Below the pieces are notes generated by a model. That model made no database searches. It was not told where the DNA came from and saw nothing but the letters and a program-made list of their open reading frames with translations. From Thermothelomyces thermophilus ATCC 42464 (Eukaryota; Ascomycota; Sordariomycetes; Sordariales; Chaetomiaceae), in NCBI RefSeq assembly GCF_000226095.1, contig NC_016476.1, positions 2,666,001 to 2,730,000 on the forward strand: a DNA stretch of 64,000 nucleotides, in the 5' to 3' direction. How positions within the stretch are numbered: position 1 is the first letter of the stretch; every line of letters begins with the position of its first letter. Below are positions 34,001 to 45,262 of this stretch, piece after piece. The translations under genes were made by a program, and so were the position numbers.

Positions 34001-36929
34001 CTCCGTTAACGAATACAGAGCACTATAATTAGAGTAATAGGTTAAGATAGGAGAAATCGCTAGTATCGCTATAGATAGAACCAAGTTCGTATACTATTAG
34101 AAAACTAAGAGACGAGACAAGACTAGGGAAGTACCAAAAGAATACAAAGGACACCTAGCATTCGAACTAAAGTATCTAGAAGGATTACTAGAACACGGCC
34201 TATAGGATCACAAGATCAAGCTTAAAGAAGGAACACGACTAAAGTTCTTTAAGATTTACTATACAAGCCAGATATAGAATGAAGAACTTAAGCGATATTT
34301 AGAGGAGAACCTTCGAAGAGGATATATCTGCCCGTTGACATTGCTAGTAGGCTACCTAATCCTATTTATACCTAAGAAAGACAGAAAGCTATAGTTATAT
34401 GTCGACTATTAGTAACTTAACAAACAGACTATAAAAAATCGATACCTATTACTACTAATCTTACGGCTCCGAGATTAGTTAGCAGGAGCCTAATATTTTA
34501 CGTGTCTTAACTTGCTATTAGCCTATAACTATATATAGATTAAAGAAGGTAATGAGTGGAAAACGGCCTTTAAGATACCCTATAGTTACTACAAGTACCT
34601 TATCATGCCATTTAGACTTACAAACGCGCTAGTAACGTTCTAAGCCCTAATTGATTAAGCTATCCGACCCTTTCTCGACAAATTTACGGTATATTATCTC
34701 GACGATATACTTATCTTCTCTAAGACGATAGACAAATACCGGAAGTACGTGAAAGTAGTACTAGACACGCTATACATGTATAAACTATTAGTTAATAAAG
34801 AAAAGAGCAAATTCTACGTTAGGAAAACGGTATTTTTAGGATATAAGATATCCCTAGGACAAATTCGGATGGAACCTTTAAAGGTTAAAGCTATTAAGAA
34901 TTAGCTATGACTAACGTTAGTCACGGAAGTATAAAGCTTTATCGGATTTGTAAACTTCTACCGAATGTTCATTAGGAACTTTAGAGCGATTATATGACCT
35001 TTGTATGAACTTATAAAGAAGAACACTAAATTCCAATGAAAAGAATAGTATAAGCAGACATCTTAAGCCGATAAACGGATCATACAGAAGGACGAACGGA
35101 AATAATACTATTGTTATTTAAGGAACAAACAGACGGAACACTATATTATAAAACGTAGACACCTATAAGAGATGATCCACTTGACTTGTTCCTAGAATGT
35201 TATATAATCTTTCAAGAAAAAAGGATTAACGAGACATAGTATTAAGTAGCACCTAGACCAGTAGTACCTAACGGAGTAGAAGAAAGAGATAGGAAACTCT
35301 AGTACCAAGGCAAAGTATACATCTATAACAGGGATTAATAGCTATAAATGATTTAAGAACTCTATAAGTCGAAACTTAGAGGACACAAAGGAGTTATAAA
35401 GACTGTCGCATAAGTCAGGAAACACTATAACTTTCTATAGTTAACGGTATAAGTTAAGGAAGTCATATAGAACTACGACATTTGTAATCGAAGCAAAACG
35501 GTACGATATAAGCCGTATAGGCTACTTTAGCTACTGCTAATAGCTGACAAACTATAGAGTTTAGTTACGATAGATTTCATTATAAAGCTACTAAAATCTA
35601 AGGATATAGCTATAGGAGTAATCTATAATAATATTCTTACTATAGTAGATTGCCTAACTAAATGGGTATACTTCTTTCCCTATAAGGAGTCCTAGATAGT
35701 AGAATAGTTAATAGATGTAATCTATCGGCAAGTTATATTAGTATATACTTAGCCATAAGAATAAATCACCGACAGAGACACTAAGTTCGTATCGAAGTTC
35801 TAGTAAGCATTAATATAATGATTAGGCGTTAATAACAAGCTATTAACGGCATATTACCTATAGACTAATAGATAAACGGAGCGACTAAACCAGGTTATTA
35901 AGTAGTATCTCCGCTCTTACGTTAACTACTAGTAAGACGACTAGGTCATGCTATTACTAATAGTATAACTCGCTTATAATATAACGCTAATAGAAATAAC
36001 TAAAGTTATACCGTTCTTTGCGAACTACAGATATAAAGCAGACCTTAGGTAAAGACTAGAGGTTATAGTGCCGAGAGCAGTAGTTAAAGTAGAACAAATA
36101 TATATATTATATAAAAAGCTTAAAACGGAACTCGAGTTTGTCAAGACTAGAATAAAGAACTACTATAATAAATATAGGCTTAAGGGACCTTGCCTAGAGA
36201 GGGGAGACAAAGTCTACCTAATCATATAAAACTTATAAACCAAATAACCAAGTATAAAGCTAGACTTTAAGAAGGTTAGACCCTTCATTATTAAAGAACG
36301 AATTTCGACATCTAACTACCGACTATCGTTACCGTTATCTATATAACTATAGACAGATATTTTTTATATTTCACTTCTCGAACTAGCACTAAAGAACGCC
36401 AAGGTTACTACATATATTGAAGTAGAGGACGAAGAGGAAGAATAGGACGTCAAAGAAATTCTAGATTTATATATCATTAATAAGGAACTATAGTATCTAG
36501 TCAAATAGCTTAATTTCGGATTAGAAGATAACTCATAGAAACTAATTAAGAATTTAAACTACCCTAAGAAACTAAAATAGTTCTATCGGCAGAACCCGGA
36601 TCGGCTAAAGGCAAACCTAGGATAGAACCGAAAACAGCGCCCTAGTTAATAACGTCGACGCTACCATTAAGCTACATACCTAGAACCGCCTCCAATTCCT
36701 GCTGCCCCACCTCTTCTAATTCATCTAAAGACGCAAGACCTTGGCGAACTATCTCCGACCCTCGAGATAACAACAATCGCTTCTGACGACGAATACGGTC
36801 TAAGCGAGCTGGAGACTTGTCTAGACGACACTATGCTATTATTAACGAATCGCGATCGGTATGGAGAGCCTCCTTAGCATCTTGTTCTAATCGGTCGAGG
36901 CGCTTTGACTTGTCTACAATATAGGATAC

Positions 36930-37320
36930 TATAGAAGTTAGTATAGGAAAAATATACTAATAAGGGAATATAGACAAGACAAGACTAGAACCCTAGAACC
37001 GTCGTATAACCTCCTATAATAAACGTATTCGCCATAACAAGAAGAGCTCTCTATTATATAGCAGTAGAGGCCGCAAGAAAAATAATAGAAACAAGGTATT
37101 ACTTCGAACCCTAGCTCGTTAATAGCAGCAACTAAGGTAATATGCTCCTCGGTTTTTATAGACCTTTTTATCGAACGCTTTACTATATAAGGTATATTAT
37201 TAATAGTATATAGAAGGAAAAGGGGAAAAACGGGATATAACTTACTTAGGGGTATTAGCGCTATTTGAAATGGCCTAAGATAGGCTTTTAGGTCGAAAGC
37301 CTTAAAGAAAGGGCATCGTG
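36930..37320 (-). pseudogene. antisense Cys-rich frame of the old gypsy copy (fossil)
   Basis: This minus-strand text, just inside the 3' LTR, keeps the spacing and order of the Cys-rich module read antisense in the young copy (a GLYCYIIESSS core followed by a YYRRLYDG end, against GLSSCEVSKSD and NKRSNCDVLG). It is decayed. Its presence in both copies shows that the antisense frame belongs to the family. Confidence 0.55.
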
Positions 37321-37743
37321 TCACGGAAATATATATATAGGACGCTACCTAAGCTGCCTTCCTCGGCAGGCCAATAGGACAACAGGCACGAACGGACCAA
37401 TTAGGAAAGGATCACGCTTAGCAAAGTGATCTATACACTATAGGATCACCAATATAGCTGTGATCCTGACGGCAAAGGATCACTAAGTAAAGAGTGATCC
37501 TAGGATTATATATATATATAGATAGTCACTTGTTACGGTAAACTCTAGGAGTTTACTGGTAATAGTAACTTATAATTATAGTACTTATACCAAGTATTGT
37601 TATTAACTACTGTGAGAGATAACTCTAGTATTATTGTGAACCCTTTGGCTTTACCAAATCCCTTAGACGACCTGCCTACTTGTCCTGCTCAATCTACCTT
37701 CGTCTGAACCCTTTTGGAAGAAGTCTGAGTTAGGTTCGTCATA
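37319..37743 (+). repeat. old gypsy 3' LTR
   Basis: This is the partner of 30630-31054, 425 bases. Its outer end is followed by the TAATA half of the target duplication. Confidence 0.88.
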
Positions 37744-37748
37744 TAATA

Positions 37749-38736
37749 GTCGTTTAACTACGCTTTATGGTAATACTATTCTTAGTGTTATATCCTTTAT
37801 TACTCTTACCTCGATAGCTCCTTTAGGGGCCTGCCTTCTGTATTCGGAAGTCTGAAAGAGTCAAGTATGGTAGAGCGATTCCTTTGAAGCTATAGATCAA
37901 ATATAGCCATTATAACCGTAGTAGCGATAGTATTACTAGTTTTAATCGTAGTAATAATAGGATAGCGCCTCCTACGCTCGAATCAATAGATGACTTGTCA
38001 GGTACGCCTATTACAAACACGGCTACTACTAGTAGGTCGACTCCTGCTCCTGTAATGCCTTAAAAGCGTAAGCACGCTAAAGCTTCTAAACTAGCTTCCA
38101 AACCGTAAGTGTTCCTGTTGTCCCTACCGGTTTTGCCGTTTCCCGGCGCTTTACTAGTTATGTTAGGATCGTTCGAGCTGACTAAATATAGCGATATCAC
38201 TGCTAGCGAGCTTTGCGAGGTGCCCTACGGAATGTATATACGGTCGGCTCTAGTAGGACGTTCTTTCGGCAAATGTTACGATCATTCCGGTGCTAGCTCC
38301 TACTATTACTATTATACCTACTATTCCTATAAGTGTAAGGAGATATATACTAATCGCTTATATATTTAATAGCTCTTATAATATTTATATTAATTATAAT
38401 GGTAGTTTTGCTTCTTACGTTAGGTTAGTAAAGGATTTGCTAAAGGCTCTATTAGATAGAGCTAAGGCTTCTATAAGTCCCTAGATCCTAAACCTCTACC
38501 CCTAATATATAGGCGAATCGTTAATAGTTATATATAGGATCTTAAGAAGTTATATATAGTCCTTCGGAGTGACCTAAAACGTACTAGTATAAACGATATA
38601 GAGGAGTACGAGCTTGATAAGGCTAAACTTACGTATTTTACGAAGATCGCCTGCTTAGTATACGATATCTTCTACTAGTTAGGTAAGATCAAGGAGGCTT
38701 ATAATACTTACGTTAGTACGTCCGATGACACGTTAA
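37749..38736. other. copia interior between its two gypsy insertions
   Basis: About 1 kb of decayed DNA belongs to the copia element, between its RNase H end (which resumes at 46259) and its 3' LTR. Some plus-strand text is protein-like (KRKHAKASKLASKP, then LIRRIVNSYI-like words), which is antisense to copia pol. This may be a decayed antisense frame or an older repeat. I do not recognise it. Confidence 0.4.
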
Positions 38737-38741
38737 GTGCT

Positions 38742-39155
38742 TGTCACGATTTGGCTGCATAAGGCGACCCGGCAAGGCGCACAGAACCAATCAGGAACCA
38801 CAAGACCTAAGGACCAATCAGGAAGTGATCGCAGTGATCGCACTTCGATCAAGACGAGCACTTGGGTAACGATCGCAGGATCGCAGCAGCGATCGCACGA
38901 TCAAGACTCAAGGGGGAAAGGACAAGGAAATTGTATATAGTCACTCGTTCTGGCGAACTCTGGGAGTTCACCAGTGGTAACAATCACAATCACAGTACTC
39001 ATACCAAGCATTGCTGATTACTGTGAGAGACAACTCTAAGTGTTGTTGTGAACCCTTTGGCTTCACCGAATCCCTCAGACGACCTGCCTGCTTGTCCCGC
39101 TTCACCCACCTCCGTCTGGACCCTTTCAGAAGCAGTCTGAGTTGGGTTCGTCACA
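38742..39155 (+). repeat. young gypsy 5' LTR
   Basis: It begins tgtcacgatttgg and ends gggttcgtcaca, and looks identical to 45840-46253. It has a run of gatcgca repeats near its middle. Confidence 0.94.
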
Positions 39156-39182
39156 CGTTGTTACCACTCCCTTTGTTCTGTC

Positions 39183-41444
39183 ATGGTTCAGAACGGAGGT
39201 GACTTCGACCTCGACATCGACATGGCTACCAACGTCACGGCCGAACAGCTGCTCGCTCAGCTTGGTCAACTCCAGCAGCGGATCCAGGAGTTGGACCAGA
39301 GAGACAAGGCTGCTCAAGCTCGAATCAAGGAACTCGAGAACCGCGAAAAGTACTCGCAGAAGTTGGTCAACGAAGCCTACGCCAAAATCGAAGCGCTCGA
39401 GACCGCCAAGGCGAGCCGCATCAAGATCGAACCACCTGGTAAATACGGAGGAACCAAGGAGGATCTCGCAGGATTCCTGACAAACCTCCGATCCTACTTC
39501 CGGCTCAATGACGACAAGTTTCCGGACGACAAAGCCAAAGTCCTCTACGCAGCCACGAGACTAGAGGGCAAGGCACTCAGATGGTTCGAGCCTACGTGGA
39601 ACGACTATCTCACGGAGGAAGACGAAGACGATCGAGACGCGTTTACACGGGCAGTCTTCCGATCTTACGACCGTTTCGAAGAAGAGCTTCGGAAAGTTTT
39701 TGGCGACAAAGACGAGAAGATTCATGCGCAAGAAAGACTCGCCAATCTCCGACAGACCAAGTCAGCAGCCTCCTACGCCGCACAGTTCAGACAGGACATG
39801 CTCAAGTCTCAGCTTAACGACGAGGCGTTGATGCAACTGTTCTACAACGGCTTGAAGGAAAAGGTCAAGGACGAGCTGTACAAGTACGATCGGCCTGAGA
39901 CTCTGGATGAATACATCGCGCAGGCCATCAGGATCGATGATCGACTCTACGCACGAGAGCAGCAGAAACGAGGTCGAATGAACGGAACCACGGTTAAGGC
40001 CAACGACAAGAAAAAGCGAGCGTACGTTAGTACCTCGTACGGGACGCACCCCGGAGCCATGGATGTGGACGCAGCGCAGAAGCAGGACCAGAAGAAGGCG
40101 ACCAAAGACAAGTCCAATGTTACCTGCTACAACTGCGGAAAGAAAGGGCATTACAAGCGAGAATGCCGGAGCCCGAAGAAAGAATGGAAGCCAGTCCCTG
40201 GAAAGGAAATTGCGGCCATCGACGAAACCACCAAGAACGTCACCGAAGTAGCAGCCACGAGCTACGAAGACAAGGACAGTGACACGGACAGTCTCGGACA
40301 CGACGGCAACGGTGAAGACGAACAAGCACCGTACTCCGAACTGGTCACTGTGGACCCAGAGACAGGTCTTGCCGAATGGGACATGGCAGGAGAGTATGCG
40401 CCGCCAATTTCGATTCTCCCAATCTTGAGGCAGTGGGGTTTCACAGTCACGCAGAGGCGGGATGGATCGTGGACAACCGACACCCAAGGAATCGAAAGAC
40501 CCGGACCCAATGCTCTATTCCTCCAGGAACGAATCGAATGGTACCGCAACGAAGTTTTCCGACTCAACACGGAACTGCGCGAACGGGATGGGCGCTTGAC
40601 TCGACTCGCCCAGCAGAGCGATGAGATGAAGGACGAAATGAGGGAACTCCGACGTATCGTGGAAACCATCAAAGGGGAACAGCCTGTGACATATGATGGG
40701 CCCGATAGCTACGCCGAGTACCTTGACGATCAGCAACTCAGCAACGATGTGCGGAACCCAGAATACCAGTTCATGCGCGCGAACCGCGGAAAAGATGAGC
40801 GTACGTGGGAAAGCTACTGGAAGAAACACTCCTATGTCAGCACTGGAGTACCTACGGTCCACGTACAATGGGAAGGATTCGGGAAAGAGTTCCAATACCT
40901 TCCAGGCGACGCCACGCGACTGCACCCTCGACACGAGGCACATGCGCAAGTGCCCTGGTTCCAGTGTGTGGCACACGAATGCCGATACCACTTCCGCGAC
41001 AAATTCGAAAACAATCACTGGCCGACCCGACAGGAAAACAGGGACGGAGGCTTGTGCCCTGTGGAATGGGTCTACGATGCAGGAAACAGAGCGGCCGAAT
41101 TGCTTTGGAAGATCGAAGCCCGCGATCTAGAAAGCATCACGATAGTTCCAAGACGAGCCTGGCCTAGGCACTGCGGAACGGGACGAGACACATGGGACTC
41201 GTGCTGGAGCAACGATTGCCTCTATCACGCGGACGAAAAGAAATTGCGAATTCGGGAGCTTCAGATGAAGCTATGGCACGCACGACGGAAAGCAGAACGG
41301 ACCCAATGGTGGGAAGCCGCAAGCACTCAATGGCTCACGGAAATGAGCACGATCGACGAAGCCGCTATCAGCCGAACAACCGAAGAGGTCAGCACTGACC
41401 TGGGAAACGGGTCAGGGCCCTTCGAGGGGCCCGGAAACCATTAA
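39183..41444 (+). CDS. gag of the young gypsy element
   Basis: A 753-residue frame starts 28 bases after the LTR. An N-terminal coiled coil (QLLAQLGQLQQRIQELDQRD) precedes a Ty3/gypsy capsid-like region (LRWFEPTWNDYL, then FEEELRKVFGD, then RLANLRQTKSAASYAAQF). A CCHC zinc knuckle follows near residues 314-327 (CYNCGKKGHYKREC). After the knuckle comes an unusual extension of about 420 residues. It holds an acidic stretch, a second coiled coil (near residues 460-500) and two C-x4-C-x2-H units (CVAHECRYH near 596, CWSNDCLYH near 674). Most gypsy gag proteins end soon after the knuckle. It would form the particle shell and bind RNA. The extension's role is unknown. Confidence 0.9.
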   Translation: MVQNGGDFDLDIDMATNVTAEQLLAQLGQLQQRIQELDQRDKAAQARIKELENREKYSQKLVNEAYAKIEALETAKASRIKIEPPGKYGGTKEDLAGFLTNLRSYFRLNDDKFPDDKAKVLYAATRLEGKALRWFEPTWNDYLTEEDEDDRDAFTRAVFRSYDRFEEELRKVFGDKDEKIHAQERLANLRQTKSAASYAAQFRQDMLKSQLNDEALMQLFYNGLKEKVKDELYKYDRPETLDEYIAQAIRIDDRLYAREQQKRGRMNGTTVKANDKKKRAYVSTSYGTHPGAMDVDAAQKQDQKKATKDKSNVTCYNCGKKGHYKRECRSPKKEWKPVPGKEIAAIDETTKNVTEVAATSYEDKDSDTDSLGHDGNGEDEQAPYSELVTVDPETGLAEWDMAGEYAPPISILPILRQWGFTVTQRRDGSWTTDTQGIERPGPNALFLQERIEWYRNEVFRLNTELRERDGRLTRLAQQSDEMKDEMRELRRIVETIKGEQPVTYDGPDSYAEYLDDQQLSNDVRNPEYQFMRANRGKDERTWESYWKKHSYVSTGVPTVHVQWEGFGKEFQYLPGDATRLHPRHEAHAQVPWFQCVAHECRYHFRDKFENNHWPTRQENRDGGLCPVEWVYDAGNRAAELLWKIEARDLESITIVPRRAWPRHCGTGRDTWDSCWSNDCLYHADEKKLRIRELQMKLWHARRKAERTQWWEAASTQWLTEMSTIDEAAISRTTEEVSTDLGNGSGPFEGPGNH

Positions 41445-41461
41445 CGCCCGCGCAGCGGCGA

Positions 41462-44400
41462 GTGGTAGCGCAGTACAGGAGGAACTGGCGCAAGAGACCA
41501 CTATACCGAGACCTCCCGGCAGAAACATGGGAAATCGCCGCAATCTTTGGACGACGGCGGCAAGACAAGCGGCTGTGGATAACAGCACAGTGGAAACAGC
41601 ACGAAATGCTCGCACTAGTGGACAGTGGAGCAGAGATGAATCTGATTTCGCCGACACTTGTGAATCAGCTGCGGATACCCTGGAGAATGAAGCGGAAGCA
41701 TGGCATAGTCAAAGGGCCATTTCCGACGCAATGGGTACGCAGGGAGACCGAACCGATCGACATCACTGTGGCAGGGAAAACCACAGCAGTCGTATTCAGC
41801 ATCGTGGACATGGGCGACGACAAAGACATGATATTGGGATTACCATGGCATGAAGATTACGACCCGGACATCAGCTGGAAGAATGGTGGCCACCTGCGAC
41901 CCCGAATGGAGTCGTATTCGACCAGCGAGATGGGGAGCGCGCAAGGATCGCGAGCGGACGATGCTCAGAGAAAGGCATGTCCTACGGATCCACCGCAAGA
42001 GACGGACAGTGGCAGGCAGACCACTACGGACTCTGGAAGAAGCGGCATAACGATACCGACGTTGCGACAGGAGGAACGAGCTGAATCGCCGATAGCTGTT
42101 CTCTCCGTTGACGAATGCGGAGCACTGCAATGGGAGCAGTGGGTTGAGACAGGAGAAATCGCCAGTATCGCCATGGACGGAACCAAGTTCGCATACTACC
42201 AGAAAACCGAGAGACGAGACAAGACTGGGGAAGTACCGAAGGAATACGAAGGACACCCAGCATTCGAACCGAAGCATCTGGAAGGATTACCAGAACACGG
42301 CCCATGGGATCACGAGATCAAGCTCAAGGAAGGAGCACGACTGAAGTTCTTCAAGATTTACCACACGAGCCAGACACAGAACGAAGAACTTAAGCGATAT
42401 TTGGAGGAGAACCTTCGAAGAGGACATATCCGCCCGTCGACATCGCCAGCAGGCTACCCAATCCTGTTTGTGCCCAAGAAAGACGGAAAGCTACGGTTAT
42501 GCGTCGACTATCGGCAACTCAACGAACAGACCGTGAAAAATCGATACCCGTTACCGCTGATCTCACGGCTCCGAGATCAGTTGGCAGGAGCCCAATATTT
42601 CACGCGTCTTGACTTGCCATCGGCCTACAACCACATACGGATCAAAGAAGGCGACGAGTGGAAAACGGCCTTTAGGACACCTTATGGCCACTACGAGTAC
42701 CTCGTCATGCCATTTGGACTTACGAACGCGCCGGCAACGTTCCAAGCCCTGATTGATCAAGCTATCCGACCCTTTCTCGACAAATTTGCGGTATGTTATC
42801 TCGACGATATACTCATCTTCTCCAAGACGATGGACGAACACCGGAAGCACGTAAAAGCAGTGCTGGACGCGCTGCACGCGTACAAGCTATCAGTCAACAA
42901 GGGAAAGAGCGAATTCCACGTCAGGAAAACGGTGTTTCTGGGATACGAGATATCCCCAGGACAAATCCGGATGGAACCTTCAAAGGTTGAAGCTATCAAG
43001 AATTGGCCACGACCGACGTCAGTCACGGAAGTACGAAGTTTCATCGGATTTGCGAATTTCTACCGAATGTTCATCAGGAACTTTGGAGCGATCGCGCGAC
43101 CATTACACGAACTTACCAAGAAGGGCGCTGAGTTCCAATGGGAAGAGCGACATGAGCAAGCATTCACGCAGATCCGGAATGCCATTACCGAAGATCCGGT
43201 ACTGGTACTGCCAGACCCCAAGAAGCCATTCGAGGTAGAAACGGACGCTTCAGACTACGCCATCGGAGGACAGTTGGGACAACGAGACAAACAAGGGAAG
43301 CTACATCCTGTAGCCTTCTTTTCAAAGAAGCTCGACGGACCACGTCTCAACTATCCAATCCACGACAAGGAACTACTTGCGATTGTCGAAGCTTTCAAGG
43401 AATGGCGACCATACCTCAGCGGCACGATTGAACCGGTACAAGTATATACGGATCACAAGAATTTGCGATACTTCACGACGACGAAGGAACTCAACGGACG
43501 ACAAATACGATGGGCAGAATTCCTCGCGGAATTCAACTTTGAGATCCGCTACAAGAAGGGCAAAGAGAACGCACGAGCGGACATCTTAAGTCGACGAACG
43601 GATCACACGGAAGGACGAACGGGAACGACACCACCGTTGTTCAAGGAACGGACAGACGGAACGCTGCATCACGAGACGCAGACACCCGTGGAAGATGATC
43701 CACTTGACTCGTTCCTCGAATGCTGCGCAATCTTTCGAGAAGAAAGGATCAACGAGGCACAGTATCAAGCAGCACCCGGACCAGTGGTACCTGACGGAGT
43801 AGAAGAGAAAGATGGGAAACTCTGGTACCGAGGCAAAGCGTACATCCACGACAAAGGTCAACAGCTGCGGATGATTCGAGAACTCCACGAGTCGAAACTC
43901 GGAGGACACAAAGGAGTTACGAAGACTGTCGCACAAGTCAAGAAACACTACGACTTTCCACAGTTGACGACACGAGTTAAGGAAGTCGTACGGAACTGCG
44001 ACATCTGCAATCGGAGCAAAACGGCACGACACAAGCCGTACGGGCTACTTCAGCCACTACCAACAGCTGACAAACCATGGAGTTCAGTTACGATGGACTT
44101 CATTACGAAGCTGCCAGAATCCAAGGACACGGCCACAGGAGTGACCTACGACAGTATTCTTACTGTAGTAGATCGCCTGACTAAGTGGGCATACTTCTTT
44201 CCCTACAAGGAGTCCTGGACAGCGGAACAGTTGGCAGACGTGATCTATCGGCAAGTTGCATCAGTGCATGCTTGGCCGCAAGAATGGATCACCGACAGAG
44301 ACACCAAGTTCGCATCGAAGTTCTGGCAAGCGTTAATGCAACGATTGGGCGTTAACAGCAAGCTGTCAACGGCATATCACCCACAGACTGACGGACAAAC

Positions 44401-45262
44401 GGAGCGACTAAACCAAGTTGTTGAGCAGTACCTCCGCTCTTACGTCAACTACCAGCAAAACGACTGGGTCATGCTGTTACCAACAGCACAACTCGCCTAC
44501 AACACGACGCCGACAGAAACGACCAAAGTCACACCGTTCTTCGCGAACTACGGATATGAAGCAGACCTTAGGCAAGGACCAGAGGTCACAGTGCCAAGAG
44601 CAGCAGTCAAAGCAGAACAGATGCACGCACTGCACGAGAAGCTCAAGAAGGAACTCGAGTTTGTCAAGACCAGAATGAAGAACTACTACGACAAACACAG
44701 GCTCGAGGGACCTCGCCTAGAGAGGGGAGATAAAGTCTACCTGATCGCACGAAACTTGCGAACCAAACGACCAAGCACGAAGCTGGACTTCAAGAAGGTC
44801 GGACCCTTCGTTATCAAAGAACGAATTTCGACATCCAACTACCGACTATCGTTACCGTCATCTATGCGACTACGGACGGATGTTTTTCATATTTCACTTC
44901 TCGAACCAGCACCAAAGAACGCCAAGGTTGCCACGCACATCGAAGCAGAGGACGAAGAGGAAGAATGGGACGTCGAAGAAATTCTGGATTCACGCATCAT
45001 CAACGGAGAACTGCAGTACCTGGTCAAATGGCTTGATTTTGGGCCAGAAGACAACTCATGGGAACCAGTTAAGAACCTGAGTTGCCCCGAGAAACTTCAG
45101 CAGTTCCACCAGAGGAACCCTGACCGACCGAAAGCGACGAACCCGAAACCAACCCGAAATCGGCCAGCAAGGACGGATCCAAAGGAACTTCAGGATACAC
45201 GGCATCCCAAAGCTGTCCGAAATCGGCGGACAGGCGAGATGGGGTCGAAGAAGACGCAGTAA
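41462..45262 (+). CDS. pol polyprotein of the young gypsy element (chromovirus)
   Basis: An open frame of about 1266 residues lies directly after gag in another frame. The family is known to reach pol by frameshifting or reinitiation. Domains in order are aspartic protease (LVDSGAE near residue 53), reverse transcriptase (YLDDILIFS near 445) and RNase H (ETDASDYAIGG near 593). The integrase zinc region is HESKLGGHKG..CDICNRSK near 808-850, and the integrase core is MDFITKLP and ITDRDTKF near 880-945. A chromodomain closes it (WDVEEILDSRIINGELQYLV, then WLDFGPEDNSWEPV, near 1165-1215). Chromodomains direct chromovirus insertion toward modified chromatin (known for the group). The position before gag's stop and pol's first usable start is not resolved here. 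Confidence 0.92.
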   Translation: MVAQYRRNWRKRPLYRDLPAETWEIAAIFGRRRQDKRLWITAQWKQHEMLALVDSGAEMNLISPTLVNQLRIPWRMKRKHGIVKGPFPTQWVRRETEPIDITVAGKTTAVVFSIVDMGDDKDMILGLPWHEDYDPDISWKNGGHLRPRMESYSTSEMGSAQGSRADDAQRKACPTDPPQETDSGRQTTTDSGRSGITIPTLRQEERAESPIAVLSVDECGALQWEQWVETGEIASIAMDGTKFAYYQKTERRDKTGEVPKEYEGHPAFEPKHLEGLPEHGPWDHEIKLKEGARLKFFKIYHTSQTQNEELKRYLEENLRRGHIRPSTSPAGYPILFVPKKDGKLRLCVDYRQLNEQTVKNRYPLPLISRLRDQLAGAQYFTRLDLPSAYNHIRIKEGDEWKTAFRTPYGHYEYLVMPFGLTNAPATFQALIDQAIRPFLDKFAVCYLDDILIFSKTMDEHRKHVKAVLDALHAYKLSVNKGKSEFHVRKTVFLGYEISPGQIRMEPSKVEAIKNWPRPTSVTEVRSFIGFANFYRMFIRNFGAIARPLHELTKKGAEFQWEERHEQAFTQIRNAITEDPVLVLPDPKKPFEVETDASDYAIGGQLGQRDKQGKLHPVAFFSKKLDGPRLNYPIHDKELLAIVEAFKEWRPYLSGTIEPVQVYTDHKNLRYFTTTKELNGRQIRWAEFLAEFNFEIRYKKGKENARADILSRRTDHTEGRTGTTPPLFKERTDGTLHHETQTPVEDDPLDSFLECCAIFREERINEAQYQAAPGPVVPDGVEEKDGKLWYRGKAYIHDKGQQLRMIRELHESKLGGHKGVTKTVAQVKKHYDFPQLTTRVKEVVRNCDICNRSKTARHKPYGLLQPLPTADKPWSSVTMDFITKLPESKDTATGVTYDSILTVVDRLTKWAYFFPYKESWTAEQLADVIYRQVASVHAWPQEWITDRDTKFASKFWQALMQRLGVNSKLSTAYHPQTDGQTERLNQVVEQYLRSYVNYQQNDWVMLLPTAQLAYNTTPTETTKVTPFFANYGYEADLRQGPEVTVPRAAVKAEQMHALHEKLKKELEFVKTRMKNYYDKHRLEGPRLERGDKVYLIARNLRTKRPSTKLDFKKVGPFVIKERISTSNYRLSLPSSMRLRTDVFHISLLEPAPKNAKVATHIEAEDEEEEWDVEEILDSRIINGELQYLVKWLDFGPEDNSWEPVKNLSCPEKLQQFHQRNPDRPKATNPKPTRNRPARTDPKELQDTRHPKAVRNRRTGEMGSKKTQ

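Larger units (their letters stand above)
30630..37743 (+). mobile_element. Ty3/gypsy chromovirus, old copy, broken by RIP
   Basis: LTRs of 425 bases (30630-31054 and 37319-37743) are flanked by CAATA (30625-30629) and TAATA (37744-37748), a 5-base duplication with one C-to-T change. The interior aligns along its length with the young copy at 38742-46253, in the same order: gag with zinc knuckle, protease, reverse transcriptase, integrase and chromodomain-like end. It is saturated with C-to-T and G-to-A changes, leaving no long coding frame. It is a broken fossil with very many breaks, inserted in the copia element and older than its sibling. A decayed antisense Cys-rich frame is still visible near its 3' end. 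Confidence 0.9.
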
